A DNA stretch of 64,000 bases from Micromonospora_G sp044458865 (GCF_044458865.1 NZ_JBITIH010000008.1:62001-126000), one strand, 5' to 3'; shown: positions 45,441 through 54,339, numbered from the stretch's first letter. The notes: generated by a model not told the origin, from the sequence alone. Made by a program: numbers and translations.

Positions 45441-45469
45441 AATGTAGAAGCCTCGTCACATGTCGGTCA
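45441..45469 (-). promoter_or_regulatory. Possible promoter of the M6 protease gene
   Basis: On the minus strand TGACCG (45464-45469) and TACATT (45441-45446) are 17 bases apart, about 80 bp before the start codon. Weak -35; predicted by eye. Confidence 0.3.
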
Positions 45470-45515
45470 CCGTGCAGATGTCGGCAGGTCAACGGGTGGC
45501 TTCCGACACCTGAAT

Positions 45516-45575
45516 GAGGTTAGGAAGGGCCCCTTGTACAACGGAAAGCGATAACAGGGGGCCCTTCCTTACCTC
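45516..45575. repeat. GGAAGGGGCCC palindromic repeat, copy 3
   Basis: Inverted 22-bp arms GAGGTTAGGAAGGGCCCC... and ...GGGGGCCCTTCCTTACCTC with two mismatches. The loop reads ACAACGGAAAGCGATA, nearly identical to the loop of copy 2 on the opposite strand. The right arm covers the stop codon of the epimerase gene, so it probably terminates the hydroxyproline operon. Confidence 0.85.
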
Positions 45576-46578
45576 AGAGCACGAAGCCTTCGGGGAAGGG
45601 GTCGTCGGGGTCGAGCAGGTACTGGGCGGTGCCGGTGATCCAGGCGCGGCCCGTCACCGTGGGGAGGACGGCGGGCAGGTCGCCGACGGTGGTCGTACCG
45701 ACCAGGCGACCGGTGAACCGGGTGCCGACCGGGGACTCGTTGACAAAGTCGGAGTCGAGGGCGAGCAGGCCACGGGCGTGCAACTGCGCCATCCGGGCCG
45801 ACGTACCGGTGCCGCACGGCGAGCGGTCCACCCACCCGGGGTGGATCACCACAGCGTTGCGCGCATCCGCGCCGTCTTGGCCGGGCTGGACGATCTGGAC
45901 GTGCCGGCAGTCGTCGATGCCGGGGTTGGTGGGATGCACCGGCGGCGCCTGCTCCTCGATCGCCGCCATGATCTTCAAGCCCCGACGGATCAGCTCCGGC
46001 ACCGTCGCAGGCTCCACCTGTAGGCCGAGCGACTCGGCCTGCACGATGGCATAGAAGTTGCCACCGAAGGCCATGTCGTAGCGGACCGTACCGATCCCGT
46101 CTCCCACCTGGACCTCCTGGTCGGCGGCGAGCAGGAAGGACGGCACGTTCCGGATGGTGACCCCGGCGGCGCGGCCGTCGCGGACCGCCACGTCGACGGT
46201 GACCAGCCCGGCCGGCGTGTCCAGCCGGACCGTGGTCACCGGTTCCACCACCGGCACCATGCCACTTTCGACCAGCACCGTCGCCACCCCGATGGTGCCG
46301 TGCCCGCACATCGGCAGCAGGCCGGAGACCTCGATGAAGAGCACCCCGAAGTCGGCGTCCGGCCGGGTCGGTGGTTGCAGGATCGCGCCCGACATGGCCG
46401 AGTGACCGCGCGGCTCGAACATCAGCAACCGACGCAACCCGTCCCGGTCCTGCTCGAAGAGGCGCTTGCGCTCGAACATGGTCTCCCCGGGCAGCACCCC
46501 GACGCCGCCGGTGATCACCCGGGTCGGCATCCCCTCGGTGTGCGAGTCGACCGCGTGCAACACCATCCGGCTACGCAT
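45574..46578 (-). CDS. Proline racemase-family epimerase, likely 4-hydroxyproline 2-epimerase
   Basis: A 334-residue cofactor-free epimerase. Both catalytic cysteines are present: MCGHGTIG (Cys near residue 91) and SPCGTGTSAR (Cys near 254). This excludes trans-3-hydroxyproline dehydratase, where one is replaced. The CGHG form and the operon favour hydroxyproline 2-epimerase, converting trans-4-L-Hyp to cis-4-D-Hyp, over proline racemase. The ATG at 46578 overlaps the deaminase stop by eight bases. It is the last gene of the five-gene operon, and its stop lies in the palindromic repeat at 45516-45575. Confidence 0.9.
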   Translation of the reverse strand: MRSRMVLHAVDSHTEGMPTRVITGGVGVLPGETMFERKRLFEQDRDGLRRLLMFEPRGHSAMSGAILQPPTRPDADFGVLFIEVSGLLPMCGHGTIGVATVLVESGMVPVVEPVTTVRLDTPAGLVTVDVAVRDGRAAGVTIRNVPSFLLAADQEVQVGDGIGTVRYDMAFGGNFYAIVQAESLGLQVEPATVPELIRRGLKIMAAIEEQAPPVHPTNPGIDDCRHVQIVQPGQDGADARNAVVIHPGWVDRSPCGTGTSARMAQLHARGLLALDSDFVNESPVGTRFTGRLVGTTTVGDLPAVLPTVTGRAWITGTAQYLLDPDDPFPEGFVL

Positions 46579-47482
46579 CCGAACCCCCGGCGACAACGAC
46601 GGTGGCGAGCGCACGGGCCATGTCCTTGCGTACCTGGGCCTCGGTCTCCGGGGAGAGCGGGCCGCGCGGTGGGCGACACGGGCCGCCGTACCGGCCGGCG
46701 AGTTCCATCCCGAGCTTGATCGCCTGTACGAAGACCGGTCGGCTGTCCCACCCGAAGATCGGGTGCAGCGCGGCGTAGAGCGGCAGCGCGGCGGCGAGGT
46801 CCTGCGCCCGGGCGAGTTCGTAGAGCTGGACGGAGAGCCTCGGCAGGGCGTTCGGGAAGCCGGCGATCCAGCCCTTCGCCCCGCAGACCACCAGTTCCAG
46901 CAGGACGTCGTCGGCGCCGGCCAGCACGTCGAGGTGCGGGCTGAGGTCAAGGATGCGGTGCAGCCGCCGTACGTCGCCGCTGAACTCCTTCACCGCCACC
47001 ACGCCGTCGGTCTCGGCGATCGTGGCGAGCAGTTCGGGGGTGAGGTCCACCTTGGTGTCGAACGGGTTGTTGTACGCGACCACCGGCAGTCCCGCCGAGG
47101 CAACCTCACGGAAGTGCGCGACGACCTCGCTGTCCCGGGCCGCGTAGGTGTTCGGCGGCAGCGCGAGTACGGCCTGCGCCCCTACCTTCGCGGCGTGCTC
47201 GGCCCAGCGGCGGGACTGGCGGCTGCCGTACCCGCCGACCCCCGGGACCACGGCGAACCCGGCCGGGGCGGCCTCGACGGTCGCCCGCACCACGTCCGCG
47301 CGTTCGTCGTCGCTGAGGTTCTGGTACTCCCCCAGCGAACCGCACGGCGTGACACCATGGCAGCCCTCGTCGGCGAGCCAGCGCACGTGTTCCTGCAGCC
47401 GGTCGAAGTCGATGGAGAGGTCGTCGCGGAACGGCGTGGGGATGGCGACCACGACGCCCTGCCACGGTTGGAGAGCTGTCAC
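46571..47482 (-). CDS. DapA-family lyase/deaminase, likely 1-pyrroline-4-hydroxy-2-carboxylate deaminase
   Basis: A 303-residue DHDPS-superfamily aldolase-like enzyme. The Schiff-base Lys is in VVAVKEFSGD near residue 162, the proton-relay Tyr is in VVAYNNPFDTK near 134, and TPCGSLGEYQNLS is the carboxylate-binding loop (GSLGE rather than GTTGE of true DapA). In hydroxyproline catabolism this family converts 1-pyrroline-4-hydroxy-2-carboxylate to 2-oxoglutarate semialdehyde. GTG start overlaps the upstream flavoprotein stop by four bases. Operon context supports the assignment; on sequence alone other DapA-family activities are possible. Confidence 0.87.
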   Translation of the reverse strand: MTALQPWQGVVVAIPTPFRDDLSIDFDRLQEHVRWLADEGCHGVTPCGSLGEYQNLSDDERADVVRATVEAAPAGFAVVPGVGGYGSRQSRRWAEHAAKVGAQAVLALPPNTYAARDSEVVAHFREVASAGLPVVAYNNPFDTKVDLTPELLATIAETDGVVAVKEFSGDVRRLHRILDLSPHLDVLAGADDVLLELVVCGAKGWIAGFPNALPRLSVQLYELARAQDLAAALPLYAALHPIFGWDSRPVFVQAIKLGMELAGRYGGPCRPPRGPLSPETEAQVRKDMARALATVVVAGGSDA

Positions 47483-48897
47483 TGGGGTGTTCCTTCCTCG
47501 GCGACGGTGCGTAGTGGCACCGGCATGGCTAGTTGGCGGTTGGCGAAGGTGGCCAGCGGTTGCGCTCGCCCACTCACCTGCCCGAGCAGGCAGGCCGCGG
47601 CCCGCCCACACATCCGGCCCTGGCAGCGGCCCATGCCGATCCGGGTGACCAGCTTCAGGGCGCGAAGGTCGTCGATGCCGTACGCGGCGACGTCGGAGCG
47701 GGTCCGCCCGACCGTCACCTCCTCGCACCGGCAGAGCACCGTCTCCGGTCGCAGCCAGTGGGTCCAGCCGTCCGGCACCGGGTAGACCCGGTGCAACGCG
47801 GTGGCGAACCGGCGCTGGCCGACGATCCGGCGGCGCGGCCCGACCGCGGCACGGTGGAACGTGGCGGTGTCGAGGCGGCCGGTCCGGTGCAGCGCGGCGA
47901 GTCCGGCCAGGGTTCCCTCGTGGCGGGCGAGGTCGGCCCCGCCCACCCCGGTCGCCTCGCCGGCCACGAAGACCCCGGGCACGGTGCTCGCCTGGGATTC
48001 GTCGACATCGACCACGAGGCTGCCGTCGGCCGGATCGGTCCGTACGGCGCAGCCGAGCGCCACGGCCAGCTCCACCGAGGGGGTGAAGCCGTGGCCGACG
48101 CAGAGTGCGTCCACTGTCACGGTCCGGGTCACCGGCCCGGGGCGCCACTCGGCGTCGACCCGGCGCACCGTGGCGCGGAGCCCGTCGCCGTCCGGCTCGA
48201 CCTGGGTGACCGCCTCGCCGGACCAGATCGGGATCCGGCGGCGACGCAGGCCACCCAGGTAGCGAAACGCTTCGCCGAGCTTGCCGGGTGCGCTGGCGAT
48301 CGCGCCGAGGTGCCCCGCCCAGCGGTGCAGCCGGGACGCCTCGACCACCCCGGCGACCTCTGCTCCGGCGGCGGCGAGCCCGTCGGCGACGGTGAGCAGG
48401 AACGGGCCGGTCCCGGCGACCAGTACCCGCCGACCGACCAGCACCCCCTGCCCTTTGGCGAGGGCCTGGGCGGCACCCGCGGTGACCACGCCGGGCAGGT
48501 CCCAGCCGGGGAAGGGGACCACCCGGTCGTGGCCGCCGGGCGCCAGCACCAGCGCGGCGGGGCGCATCGTCACCGGTCCGGCCGGGCCCTCCAGCCGCAG
48601 CGTCAGGACGGGGTGATCCGGGTCGCTGCCCGGTTGCGCCGTCGCCTGCCAGACCTGGTGGCCGAGGAGGAAGACGATCCGGGGGTGGTTACGGGTGCGG
48701 TGCAGGAGTCGTACGGCTGCCGCGCCGTGTCGGGCCGGCGGCAGCCCGGCGACCGCCGGCTGGCGCAGGTACTGCCCACCGGGGAGGCTGCCCAGGTCGA
48801 CGACGGAGACCTCGGCACCGTGGTCGGCTGCGGCGAGCGCGGCGGCGAGCCCGGCCGGTCCGGCACCGACGACGACGATTCTCGGTTGGTCAGGCAT
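47479..48897 (-). CDS. FAD oxidoreductase, alpha-like subunit of D-hydroxyproline dehydrogenase
   Basis: A 472-residue NAD(P)/FAD-type subunit similar to HcnB/OoxA. It has VVVGAGPAGLAAALAAADHG near residues 8-27 and a second Rossmann motif RVLVAGTGPFLLTVADGL near 165. VFVAGEATGVGGADLA is the FAD-proximal loop. The C-terminal BFD-like domain has a four-Cys cluster site, CRCEE and CQGRMCG. In Pseudomonas hydroxyproline loci a three-subunit enzyme of this class oxidises cis-4-D-Hyp. The ATG lies inside the end of the 2Fe-2S gene (eight-base overlap). Confidence 0.88.
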   Translation of the reverse strand: MPDQPRIVVVGAGPAGLAAALAAADHGAEVSVVDLGSLPGGQYLRQPAVAGLPPARHGAAAVRLLHRTRNHPRIVFLLGHQVWQATAQPGSDPDHPVLTLRLEGPAGPVTMRPAALVLAPGGHDRVVPFPGWDLPGVVTAGAAQALAKGQGVLVGRRVLVAGTGPFLLTVADGLAAAGAEVAGVVEASRLHRWAGHLGAIASAPGKLGEAFRYLGGLRRRRIPIWSGEAVTQVEPDGDGLRATVRRVDAEWRPGPVTRTVTVDALCVGHGFTPSVELAVALGCAVRTDPADGSLVVDVDESQASTVPGVFVAGEATGVGGADLARHEGTLAGLAALHRTGRLDTATFHRAAVGPRRRIVGQRRFATALHRVYPVPDGWTHWLRPETVLCRCEEVTVGRTRSDVAAYGIDDLRALKLVTRIGMGRCQGRMCGRAAACLLGQVSGRAQPLATFANRQLAMPVPLRTVAEEGTPQ

Positions 48898-49195
48898 GGT
48901 CGGTTCCCGCTGCCGGACGGTCGACGTCGGTCTCGATGACGTCGCCCGGAGCGACCGGACGCAGGCAGGACCGGACGCCCGACTCTCCGTTGCAGACAAC
49001 GAGGCAGTCGAAACACATGCCGATCCCGCAGAAGACGCCGCGTGGGCGTCCCCCGAACCGGGTTCGCCGGGTGGCGCGCTGACCGGCGGCGAGCAGCACC
49101 GCCGCGATGGTCTGCCCGGGTCGGGCGGCGACCGGGGCACCGTCCACGGTGACCTGGAAACCGCTGCGCGGCGGCGACTGGTCAAGCGGCTGCAT
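48890..49195 (-). CDS. 2Fe-2S ferredoxin-like subunit of D-hydroxyproline dehydrogenase
   Basis: A 101-residue HcnA-like subunit. Four cysteines form a ferredoxin-type 2Fe-2S site: FCGIGMCFDC and RSCLRPV. Beta-grasp features include FQVTVDGAPVAARPGQTIAA. It transfers electrons between the two flavin subunits of amine/amino-acid dehydrogenases of this heteromeric type. It overlaps both neighbours (14 bases with the beta subunit gene and 8 with the alpha subunit gene), so stoichiometric synthesis is expected. Confidence 0.9.
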   Translation of the reverse strand: MQPLDQSPPRSGFQVTVDGAPVAARPGQTIAAVLLAAGQRATRRTRFGGRPRGVFCGIGMCFDCLVVCNGESGVRSCLRPVAPGDVIETDVDRPAAGTDHA

Positions 49196-50366
49196 CGACG
49201 TGTTCCTCCTCGTCGGTCATGAACCGGGCCGGACTGAACGGACGCATGTCCAGCTCCGGACGTTCGCCGAGGAGAAGCTGGGCGACCAGCTCACCGGTGA
49301 TCGGGGCGAGTCCGATCCCGGCCCCCTCGTGCCCGTGCGCGTGGATCAGGCCGGGTGCCCTCGGGTCGGCGCCAATCACCGGCAGGTGGTCCGGCGAGAA
49401 CGGCCGGAAGCCGTGGTAGAACCGCATCGCCCGGATTCCGGCGAGCGCCGGGAAGAGCGAGATCGCGCCGTACGCGAGTCGCCGTACCGCTTCGGGGTTG
49501 GGGGTGGGGTCGAAGCCGACGAGTTCACGGGTGGCGCCGATCAGGATGGTGCCACTCGGGGTCCCCTCCACCACGGCGGAGAACTGGAGGTCGGCGTCGC
49601 CACTTGCCACGTTCTCCAGGTAGTCGGCGACGTAGACCTTGTGCCGTACCAGCGGCGGGACCGGTTCGGTGACCAGGACGAAACCGCGCCTGGGGCCGAT
49701 CGGTACAGCGGCTTCGGCCAACGCGGCGACGTCGCCGGCCCACGCACCGGCCGCGTTCACCACATGTTCGGCGCCGATCACCCCGTCCGCCGTACCGACA
49801 CCGGTGACCCGCCCGGCGGTGTCCCGGCGGACCGAGGTGACCTCGGTCCGTAGCCGTACGCTCGCTCCCGCGCCCCGGGCCGCGGCGAGCAGCACGACGG
49901 CCGCCCGTGCCGGCATGAGCTGCATGTCCTGCGGGTAGTACACGCCGCCGGTGAGCCCGTCGGCGAGCCCGGGTTCGAGATCGCGCAACCCGGCCGGGTC
50001 GACCGGTTCGGCGGTGACACCGGCGGCGCCCTGTCCGGCCGCGAACTCGTGCAGGGCGGCGAGGCCGGTGGCGGTGCGGGCGACCATCAGCCCGCCCTTC
50101 GGTTCCAGTTCGAAATCGCCGTACCGGTCGGGAAGTTCGGCGGCGAGTTGTCGCCAGAGTCGGAGGCTGCGCAACGCCAGGTCCAGTTCGGGACCGGGTG
50201 ATTTGTCCGAGACCAACAGGTTGCCCTCACCCGACCCGGTGGCGCCACTGACCAGTCCACCGCGTTCGAGTACGGCCACCGACAGTCCCCGGCGGGCGCA
50301 GGCGTACGCGCAGGCGGCTCCGATGATCCCGGCTCCGATCACTACCACGTCGTACCTGTCCGGCAT
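49182..50366 (-). CDS. DadA-like FAD oxidase, beta subunit of D-hydroxyproline dehydrogenase
   Basis: A 394-residue D-amino-acid-dehydrogenase-like flavoprotein. It has VVVIGAGIIGAACAYACARR near residues 7-26, then LERGGLVSGATGSGEGNLL, and ends with HGHEGAGIGLAPITGELVAQ, a family signature. HcnC/SoxB-like subunits of heteromeric dehydrogenases carry the substrate-oxidising FAD. It is the first gene of the five-gene operon. The ATG at 50366 is preceded by a strong AGGAGG; the longer open frame upstream runs through the promoter region. Substrate D-hydroxyproline is inferred from the operon. Confidence 0.88.
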   Translation of the reverse strand: MPDRYDVVVIGAGIIGAACAYACARRGLSVAVLERGGLVSGATGSGEGNLLVSDKSPGPELDLALRSLRLWRQLAAELPDRYGDFELEPKGGLMVARTATGLAALHEFAAGQGAAGVTAEPVDPAGLRDLEPGLADGLTGGVYYPQDMQLMPARAAVVLLAAARGAGASVRLRTEVTSVRRDTAGRVTGVGTADGVIGAEHVVNAAGAWAGDVAALAEAAVPIGPRRGFVLVTEPVPPLVRHKVYVADYLENVASGDADLQFSAVVEGTPSGTILIGATRELVGFDPTPNPEAVRRLAYGAISLFPALAGIRAMRFYHGFRPFSPDHLPVIGADPRAPGLIHAHGHEGAGIGLAPITGELVAQLLLGERPELDMRPFSPARFMTDEEEHVDAAA

Positions 50367-50644
50367 GTCGCCTCCTCCCCCGTTCTTGGGGCAACCGTAG
50401 GTACGGCGGTTACGGCGAGTCTTCGGACAGTTGCCGGAACAGCGCCCCGCCCGGCAGTCACTTCTGTCGGTGGTTCGCCCCGACTTCTGCCGGTAGGTGG
50501 GCACGGCTTCGGTCTGGAGTTGGTAACGACCCCTTGCGCTCGGACCAATATCAACGCGAAGGTAGGGCCTGGCGGTCCAACGGCTCCGGTCGGATTCCCG
50601 GAGCACCTGCCTTCTGCGGCATTCACGGACGACCAGGGGATGAC
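50367..50644. promoter_or_regulatory. Divergent promoter region with 14-bp direct repeats
   Basis: A 278-bp gap between the hydroxyproline operon and the PucR-type regulator. It contains direct repeats ACTTCTGYCGGTRG at 50460-50473 and 50483-50496, 23 bp apart (about two helical turns), and a related TTGCCGG at 50431-50437. These are candidate activator sites. No gene is seen. Confidence 0.45.
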
Positions 50645-51877
50645 ATGCAGGCTGAGCTGCAACGCATCGTCGATGCCGTCGCCGCCCGCGTCGGTCGACC
50701 GGCGCTGATCGAGGACCGGCGCCAGCGTGTGGTGGTGTACAGCGAGCACACCGGTGTGCTGGACGACGTACGACGTGCCTCGATCCTGCGGCGGCAGACC
50801 ACCCCGGAGGTGATCGCCTGGTTCCGCAACGTCGGCATCATGAAGGCCCGCGAGCCGGTACGCACACCGGCCTGCGCCGATCTCGACCTGCTGCCCCGGG
50901 TCTGCGTGCCGATCCGCCACGACGACCTGCTACTCGGGTTCGTCTGGTTCATCGACGCCGACGAGGGGATGACCGACGCCGACATCGAGACCGCCACCAG
51001 CGTGATGTCCGACCTGTCGCTGGCGCTCTACCGGGAGAACCTGCTCGGCGAACTGGCCTCACAGCGGGAGACCGAGGCGGCTCGCACCCTGCTGGTGGAG
51101 AGCCTGGAGGCGCGCCGGCACGCGGTTCGTACGTTGCTTGAGGAGGGCGTGATCGTCGGCGACGGCGCGACCACCGCGTTGGTCGCCCAACTCGTCGTCC
51201 AACGTGGTCAGGTGCCCGACGAGGTGGCTCGGATCGCCCTGGAGCAGGCGTTGGTCACCACCCGCCGCTGGCTCGGCATCCGCGAGGCACTGCACCTGGT
51301 GCGGCACGACCACGGCGTGCTGCTGCTCTGCGGTGGCCGGGTCGCCGGCCGGCCCGCGCCGGAGGCGGTCGCCCGGCATCTCGACGAGGCGTTGCAGCAC
51401 GCGACCCGGGGGCTCGGCTCGGTCGCCCGTACGGTGATCGGCATCGGCGGGTCGCGGTCGGGGCTGGTCGACGCCGTCGGCTCGTACGAGGAGGCGGCGC
51501 AGTCGGCGCGGGTCGGGGTGCAGTTACCCGCGCTGGGCCGGGTGGTCTCCTGGGCGACCCTGGGCATCTACCGGGTGCTGTCCCGTCTGGACAATCAGCA
51601 TCTCGACGTGGCCGGGGTGCATCCCGGGCTGGAACGGCTACTACGCGACGACGCCAACCACGTGCTGCTGGAGACGTTGGAGGCGTACCTGGACCTGGCC
51701 GGCAACGCGCACGCCACCGCCGAGCAGCTCCGGTTGCACCGGACGACCCTCTACTACCGACTGCAACGGGTCGAGCAGCTCGCCGAGACCGACCTGAAGG
51801 ACGGCAACGAACGGCTCTGCCTGCACCTGGCGCTGAAGCTGGGCCGGCTCACCGGCAACTACCGTTCGCAACACTGA
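50645..51877 (+). CDS. PucR/CdaR-type transcriptional regulator
   Basis: A 410-residue regulator. Its N-terminal GAF-like sensor contains VVYSEHTGVLDD and LPRVCVPIRHDDLLLGFVW. A central GGDEF-like region has LHLVRHDHGVLLLC and TVIGIGGSRSG. The C-terminal PucR helix-turn-helix contains AEQLRLHRTTLYYRLQRVEQ near residues 359-378. PucR-family proteins often activate amino-acid or purine catabolic genes next to them. It is divergent from the hydroxyproline operon and 11 bp upstream of the Xaa-Pro peptidase gene. The ATG at 50645 has AGGGGA upstream and is preferred over an ATG over 100 bp further upstream. Confidence 0.88.
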   Translation: MQAELQRIVDAVAARVGRPALIEDRRQRVVVYSEHTGVLDDVRRASILRRQTTPEVIAWFRNVGIMKAREPVRTPACADLDLLPRVCVPIRHDDLLLGFVWFIDADEGMTDADIETATSVMSDLSLALYRENLLGELASQRETEAARTLLVESLEARRHAVRTLLEEGVIVGDGATTALVAQLVVQRGQVPDEVARIALEQALVTTRRWLGIREALHLVRHDHGVLLLCGGRVAGRPAPEAVARHLDEALQHATRGLGSVARTVIGIGGSRSGLVDAVGSYEEAAQSARVGVQLPALGRVVSWATLGIYRVLSRLDNQHLDVAGVHPGLERLLRDDANHVLLETLEAYLDLAGNAHATAEQLRLHRTTLYYRLQRVEQLAETDLKDGNERLCLHLALKLGRLTGNYRSQH

Positions 51878-51888
51878 GGAGGGGACCC

Positions 51889-53298
51889 GTGTCCGAGACG
51901 CTCGACACCGGCAGCCACGACCTGGCCATTCCGGCCGCCCTGGCCGAGTTCATGGCCGACGGCTGGAGTGAGCCGGAGGCGCCGGTCGAGGTCCACCCGG
52001 AGGTGGCGGTATGGGCGGCGAAGCGCCGGACCCGGCTGCACGGCATGTTCCCCGGTGAGCACCTGGTGGTGCCGGCCGGCACGGCACCGGTACGCAGCAA
52101 CGACCAGTTCTACCGGTTCCGTCCCGGTGCCGACTACACCTGGTTGACCGGGGACGGGTCGCGCGGCGGGACGCTGGTGCTCGATCCGGACGGCGAGGCG
52201 ACCCTCTTCACGGACGAACCGCCCCGGCTGGGGAGCACCGCCTACTGGGCGGACCGGACCGCCGGGGTGGTCTGGAACGGTCCCCGTGCCGACCTGGCGA
52301 GCCTGGGCCGGGCGCTGGACCTACGCTGCCGCCCGCTGGCGGAGCTGCCGGACGCACTGCGCGGTGCCCGCCGGCCCAGGCTGCTGCGCGGCGTCGACCC
52401 GCTCCTCGACGCACTGGTCCCGGTGACCGATCCGGCCGCCGACACCGATCTCGCGGTGGCGCTGGCGGACCTGCGCCTGATCAAGGACGAATGGGAGATC
52501 GCGCAGCTCCAGCATGCGGTCGACGTCACCGTCCACGGCTTCGAGGACGTCGTACGGGCGCTGCCGGAGGCGGGCGGCCCTGGTGGCGAACGGTGGCTGG
52601 AGGGCACCTTCTGGCGGCGTGCCCGGACCGAGGGCGAGGAGGTCGGCTACCACTCGATCGTGGCAGCGGGTTGGCACGCGGCGGTCCTGCACTGGAAGGA
52701 GAACACCGGCCAGGTCCGTCCGGGGCAGTTGCTCCTGCTCGACGCGGGGGTGGAGGTCGGCACCCGTTACACCGCGGACATCACCAGGGTGCTGCCGGTC
52801 AACGGCCGGTTCACTCCGGTCCAGCGTGACGTCTACGAACTGGTACGCGCGGCTAACGACGCGGCCATCGCGGCGCTGCGCCCCGGTGCGTCGTTCCGTG
52901 ACTACCACTGGGCGGCGATGGCGGTCTTCGCCACCGGCCTGGTGGAGATGGGGTTGCTGCGTTGTTCGCTGGAGGAGGCGCTCGACCCGCAGCGGCAGCT
53001 CTACCGGCGGTGGACGCTCTGCGGTTCGGGGCACATGCTCGGGCTGGACGTGCACGACTGTGCCCGTGCCACCCCGGCCCGGTACGCCGACGGCGAGCTC
53101 CAGGCCGGCATGACCCTGACCGTCGAGCCGGGGCTGTACTTCCAGCCGAACGACGAGCTGGTCCCGGCCGAGCTGCGTGGGCTGGGGATGCGGATCGAAG
53201 AGGACCTGTTGATCACCGCGACCGGCAGCCGGAACCTCTCCGCCGCCCTGCCGCGTACCGCTGCCGACGTGGAGAGCTGGATGGCCAACCTGAGCTAG
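51889..53298 (+). CDS. M24 Xaa-Pro aminopeptidase
   Basis: A 469-residue aminopeptidase P. It has an N-terminal creatinase-like domain and a pita-bread catalytic domain. All five metal ligands are visible: Asp in LLLDAGVE (near residue 285), Asp in YTADITRV (near 297), His in GHMLGLDVHD (near 380), Glu in LTVEPGLYF (near 412) and Glu in RIEEDLLIT (near 436). It removes N-terminal residues that precede proline, exposing Pro/Hyp for the neighbouring catabolic enzymes. The GTG has AGGAGGGG upstream, and it probably shares the PucR gene transcript. No signal peptide. Confidence 0.93.
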   Translation: MSETLDTGSHDLAIPAALAEFMADGWSEPEAPVEVHPEVAVWAAKRRTRLHGMFPGEHLVVPAGTAPVRSNDQFYRFRPGADYTWLTGDGSRGGTLVLDPDGEATLFTDEPPRLGSTAYWADRTAGVVWNGPRADLASLGRALDLRCRPLAELPDALRGARRPRLLRGVDPLLDALVPVTDPAADTDLAVALADLRLIKDEWEIAQLQHAVDVTVHGFEDVVRALPEAGGPGGERWLEGTFWRRARTEGEEVGYHSIVAAGWHAAVLHWKENTGQVRPGQLLLLDAGVEVGTRYTADITRVLPVNGRFTPVQRDVYELVRAANDAAIAALRPGASFRDYHWAAMAVFATGLVEMGLLRCSLEEALDPQRQLYRRWTLCGSGHMLGLDVHDCARATPARYADGELQAGMTLTVEPGLYFQPNDELVPAELRGLGMRIEEDLLITATGSRNLSAALPRTAADVESWMANLS

Positions 53299-53466
53299 TC
53301 GCGTGGCCGAGCCACACCTGAGATTTGGATTACATATGACTTCTAAACCGCCACCCTTCTCGGTCGATTAGATTAGGCTCCTCATCCATAGGAGCTCGGT
53401 GGGGCCACTCCAGCGTCCGCAGGTACGGCGGCGGACACCCTCCCACCACCCGACCGAAAGGAAGAC

Positions 53467-54180
53467 ATGAAGATCAAGGACGCCTCGGTATTCGTAACCG
53501 GGGGCAACCGGGGCCTCGGCAAGGCGCTCGTGGACGAGGCGCTCGCCCGCGGCGCGGCGAAGGTCTACGCCACCGCCCGCGACCCGAAGACGATCACCAC
53601 CGATCCGAGGGTTGTCCCGCTGCACCTCGAACTCACCGACCCGGCCTCGATCGAGGCCGCCGTCGCGCAGGCCCCGGACGTCAACCTGCTGATCAACAAC
53701 GCCGGTGTCACCCTCGCGGCCGACCTCCTGGACGGAGACCTGGCCGAGGTCCGCCGCGAGATCGAAATCAACTTCTTCGGACCGCTGCAGGTCACCCGGG
53801 CGTTCGCCCCCCGGCTCATCGCCAACGGCGGCCACCTGGTCAACGTTCAGTCAACGCTCGCCTGGTTCGCGATGCTCGGCGGGTACGCGGCGTCGAAGGC
53901 CGCTGGATGGTCGGCGACCAACACGCTCCGTCAGCAACTGCACCCGCACGGCGTGGGCGTCACCGGCGTCTACGCGGGCTGGATCGACACCGACATGGCC
54001 GCCGAACGGGCGGCGGAGACCGACCTGAAGACCCCTCCCGCCGACGTGGCCCGGATGACCATCGACGCGGTCGAGGCCGGCCAGCACGAGGTGCTTGCCG
54101 ACGACTGGACCCACCTGGTGAAGAACGCGCTGGCAGCGGACATCCCGACCCTCTACCCGCACCTGGCCGCAACGGCCTGA
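53467..54180 (+). CDS. SDR-family oxidoreductase
   Basis: A 237-residue short-chain dehydrogenase. It has VFVTGGNRGLGKALVDEAL near residues 8-26, LLINNAGVTL near 75, catalytic Ser in VQSTLAWFA, the YAASK pair, and a HGVGVTGVYAGWIDTDMAA loop. It closely resembles actinobacterial SDRs of unassigned substrate that begin MKIKDASVFVTGGNRG. The ATG has AAGGAAG four bases upstream. The 168-bp leader (53299-53466) is relatively AT-rich around 53320-53390 and presumably holds the promoter. A hairpin terminator follows. Confidence 0.9.
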   Translation: MKIKDASVFVTGGNRGLGKALVDEALARGAAKVYATARDPKTITTDPRVVPLHLELTDPASIEAAVAQAPDVNLLINNAGVTLAADLLDGDLAEVRREIEINFFGPLQVTRAFAPRLIANGGHLVNVQSTLAWFAMLGGYAASKAAGWSATNTLRQQLHPHGVGVTGVYAGWIDTDMAAERAAETDLKTPPADVARMTIDAVEAGQHEVLADDWTHLVKNALAADIPTLYPHLAATA

Positions 54181-54188
54181 GCGGAACA

Positions 54189-54234
54189 GGCTGGTGGGGG
54201 GAGGGCAGTCCTTGGTCACCCTCCCCCACCAGCC
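54189..54234. terminator. Hairpin terminator after SDR gene
   Basis: Arms GGCTGGTGGGGGGAGGG and CCCTCCCCCACCAGCC pair over 16 bp with a single-base bulge, loop about 13 bases, starting 9 bp after the stop codon. Confidence 0.65.
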
Positions 54235-54326
54235 GGGCAACGCCGCCCGCAGAGCCGGTCACGCTCCGTCCCGGTGTCAGCCGCCACTGGTAGTGACACC
54301 CCGGCGCACGCCCGGACCGAGATCCG

Positions 54327-54339
54327 TAGCCTTGTGCTA
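54327..54339 (+). promoter_or_regulatory. Putative leaderless promoter of DUF2786 gene
   Basis: TAGCCT (54327-54332), seven bases, then GTG at 54340, without a ribosome binding site: same layout as glgM and glgE. Confidence 0.45.

Noticed and set aside
45574..46578. Reading the epimerase as a trans-3-hydroxyproline dehydratase
   Set aside because: That enzyme lacks one catalytic cysteine; both MCGHG and SPCGTG cysteines are present here.
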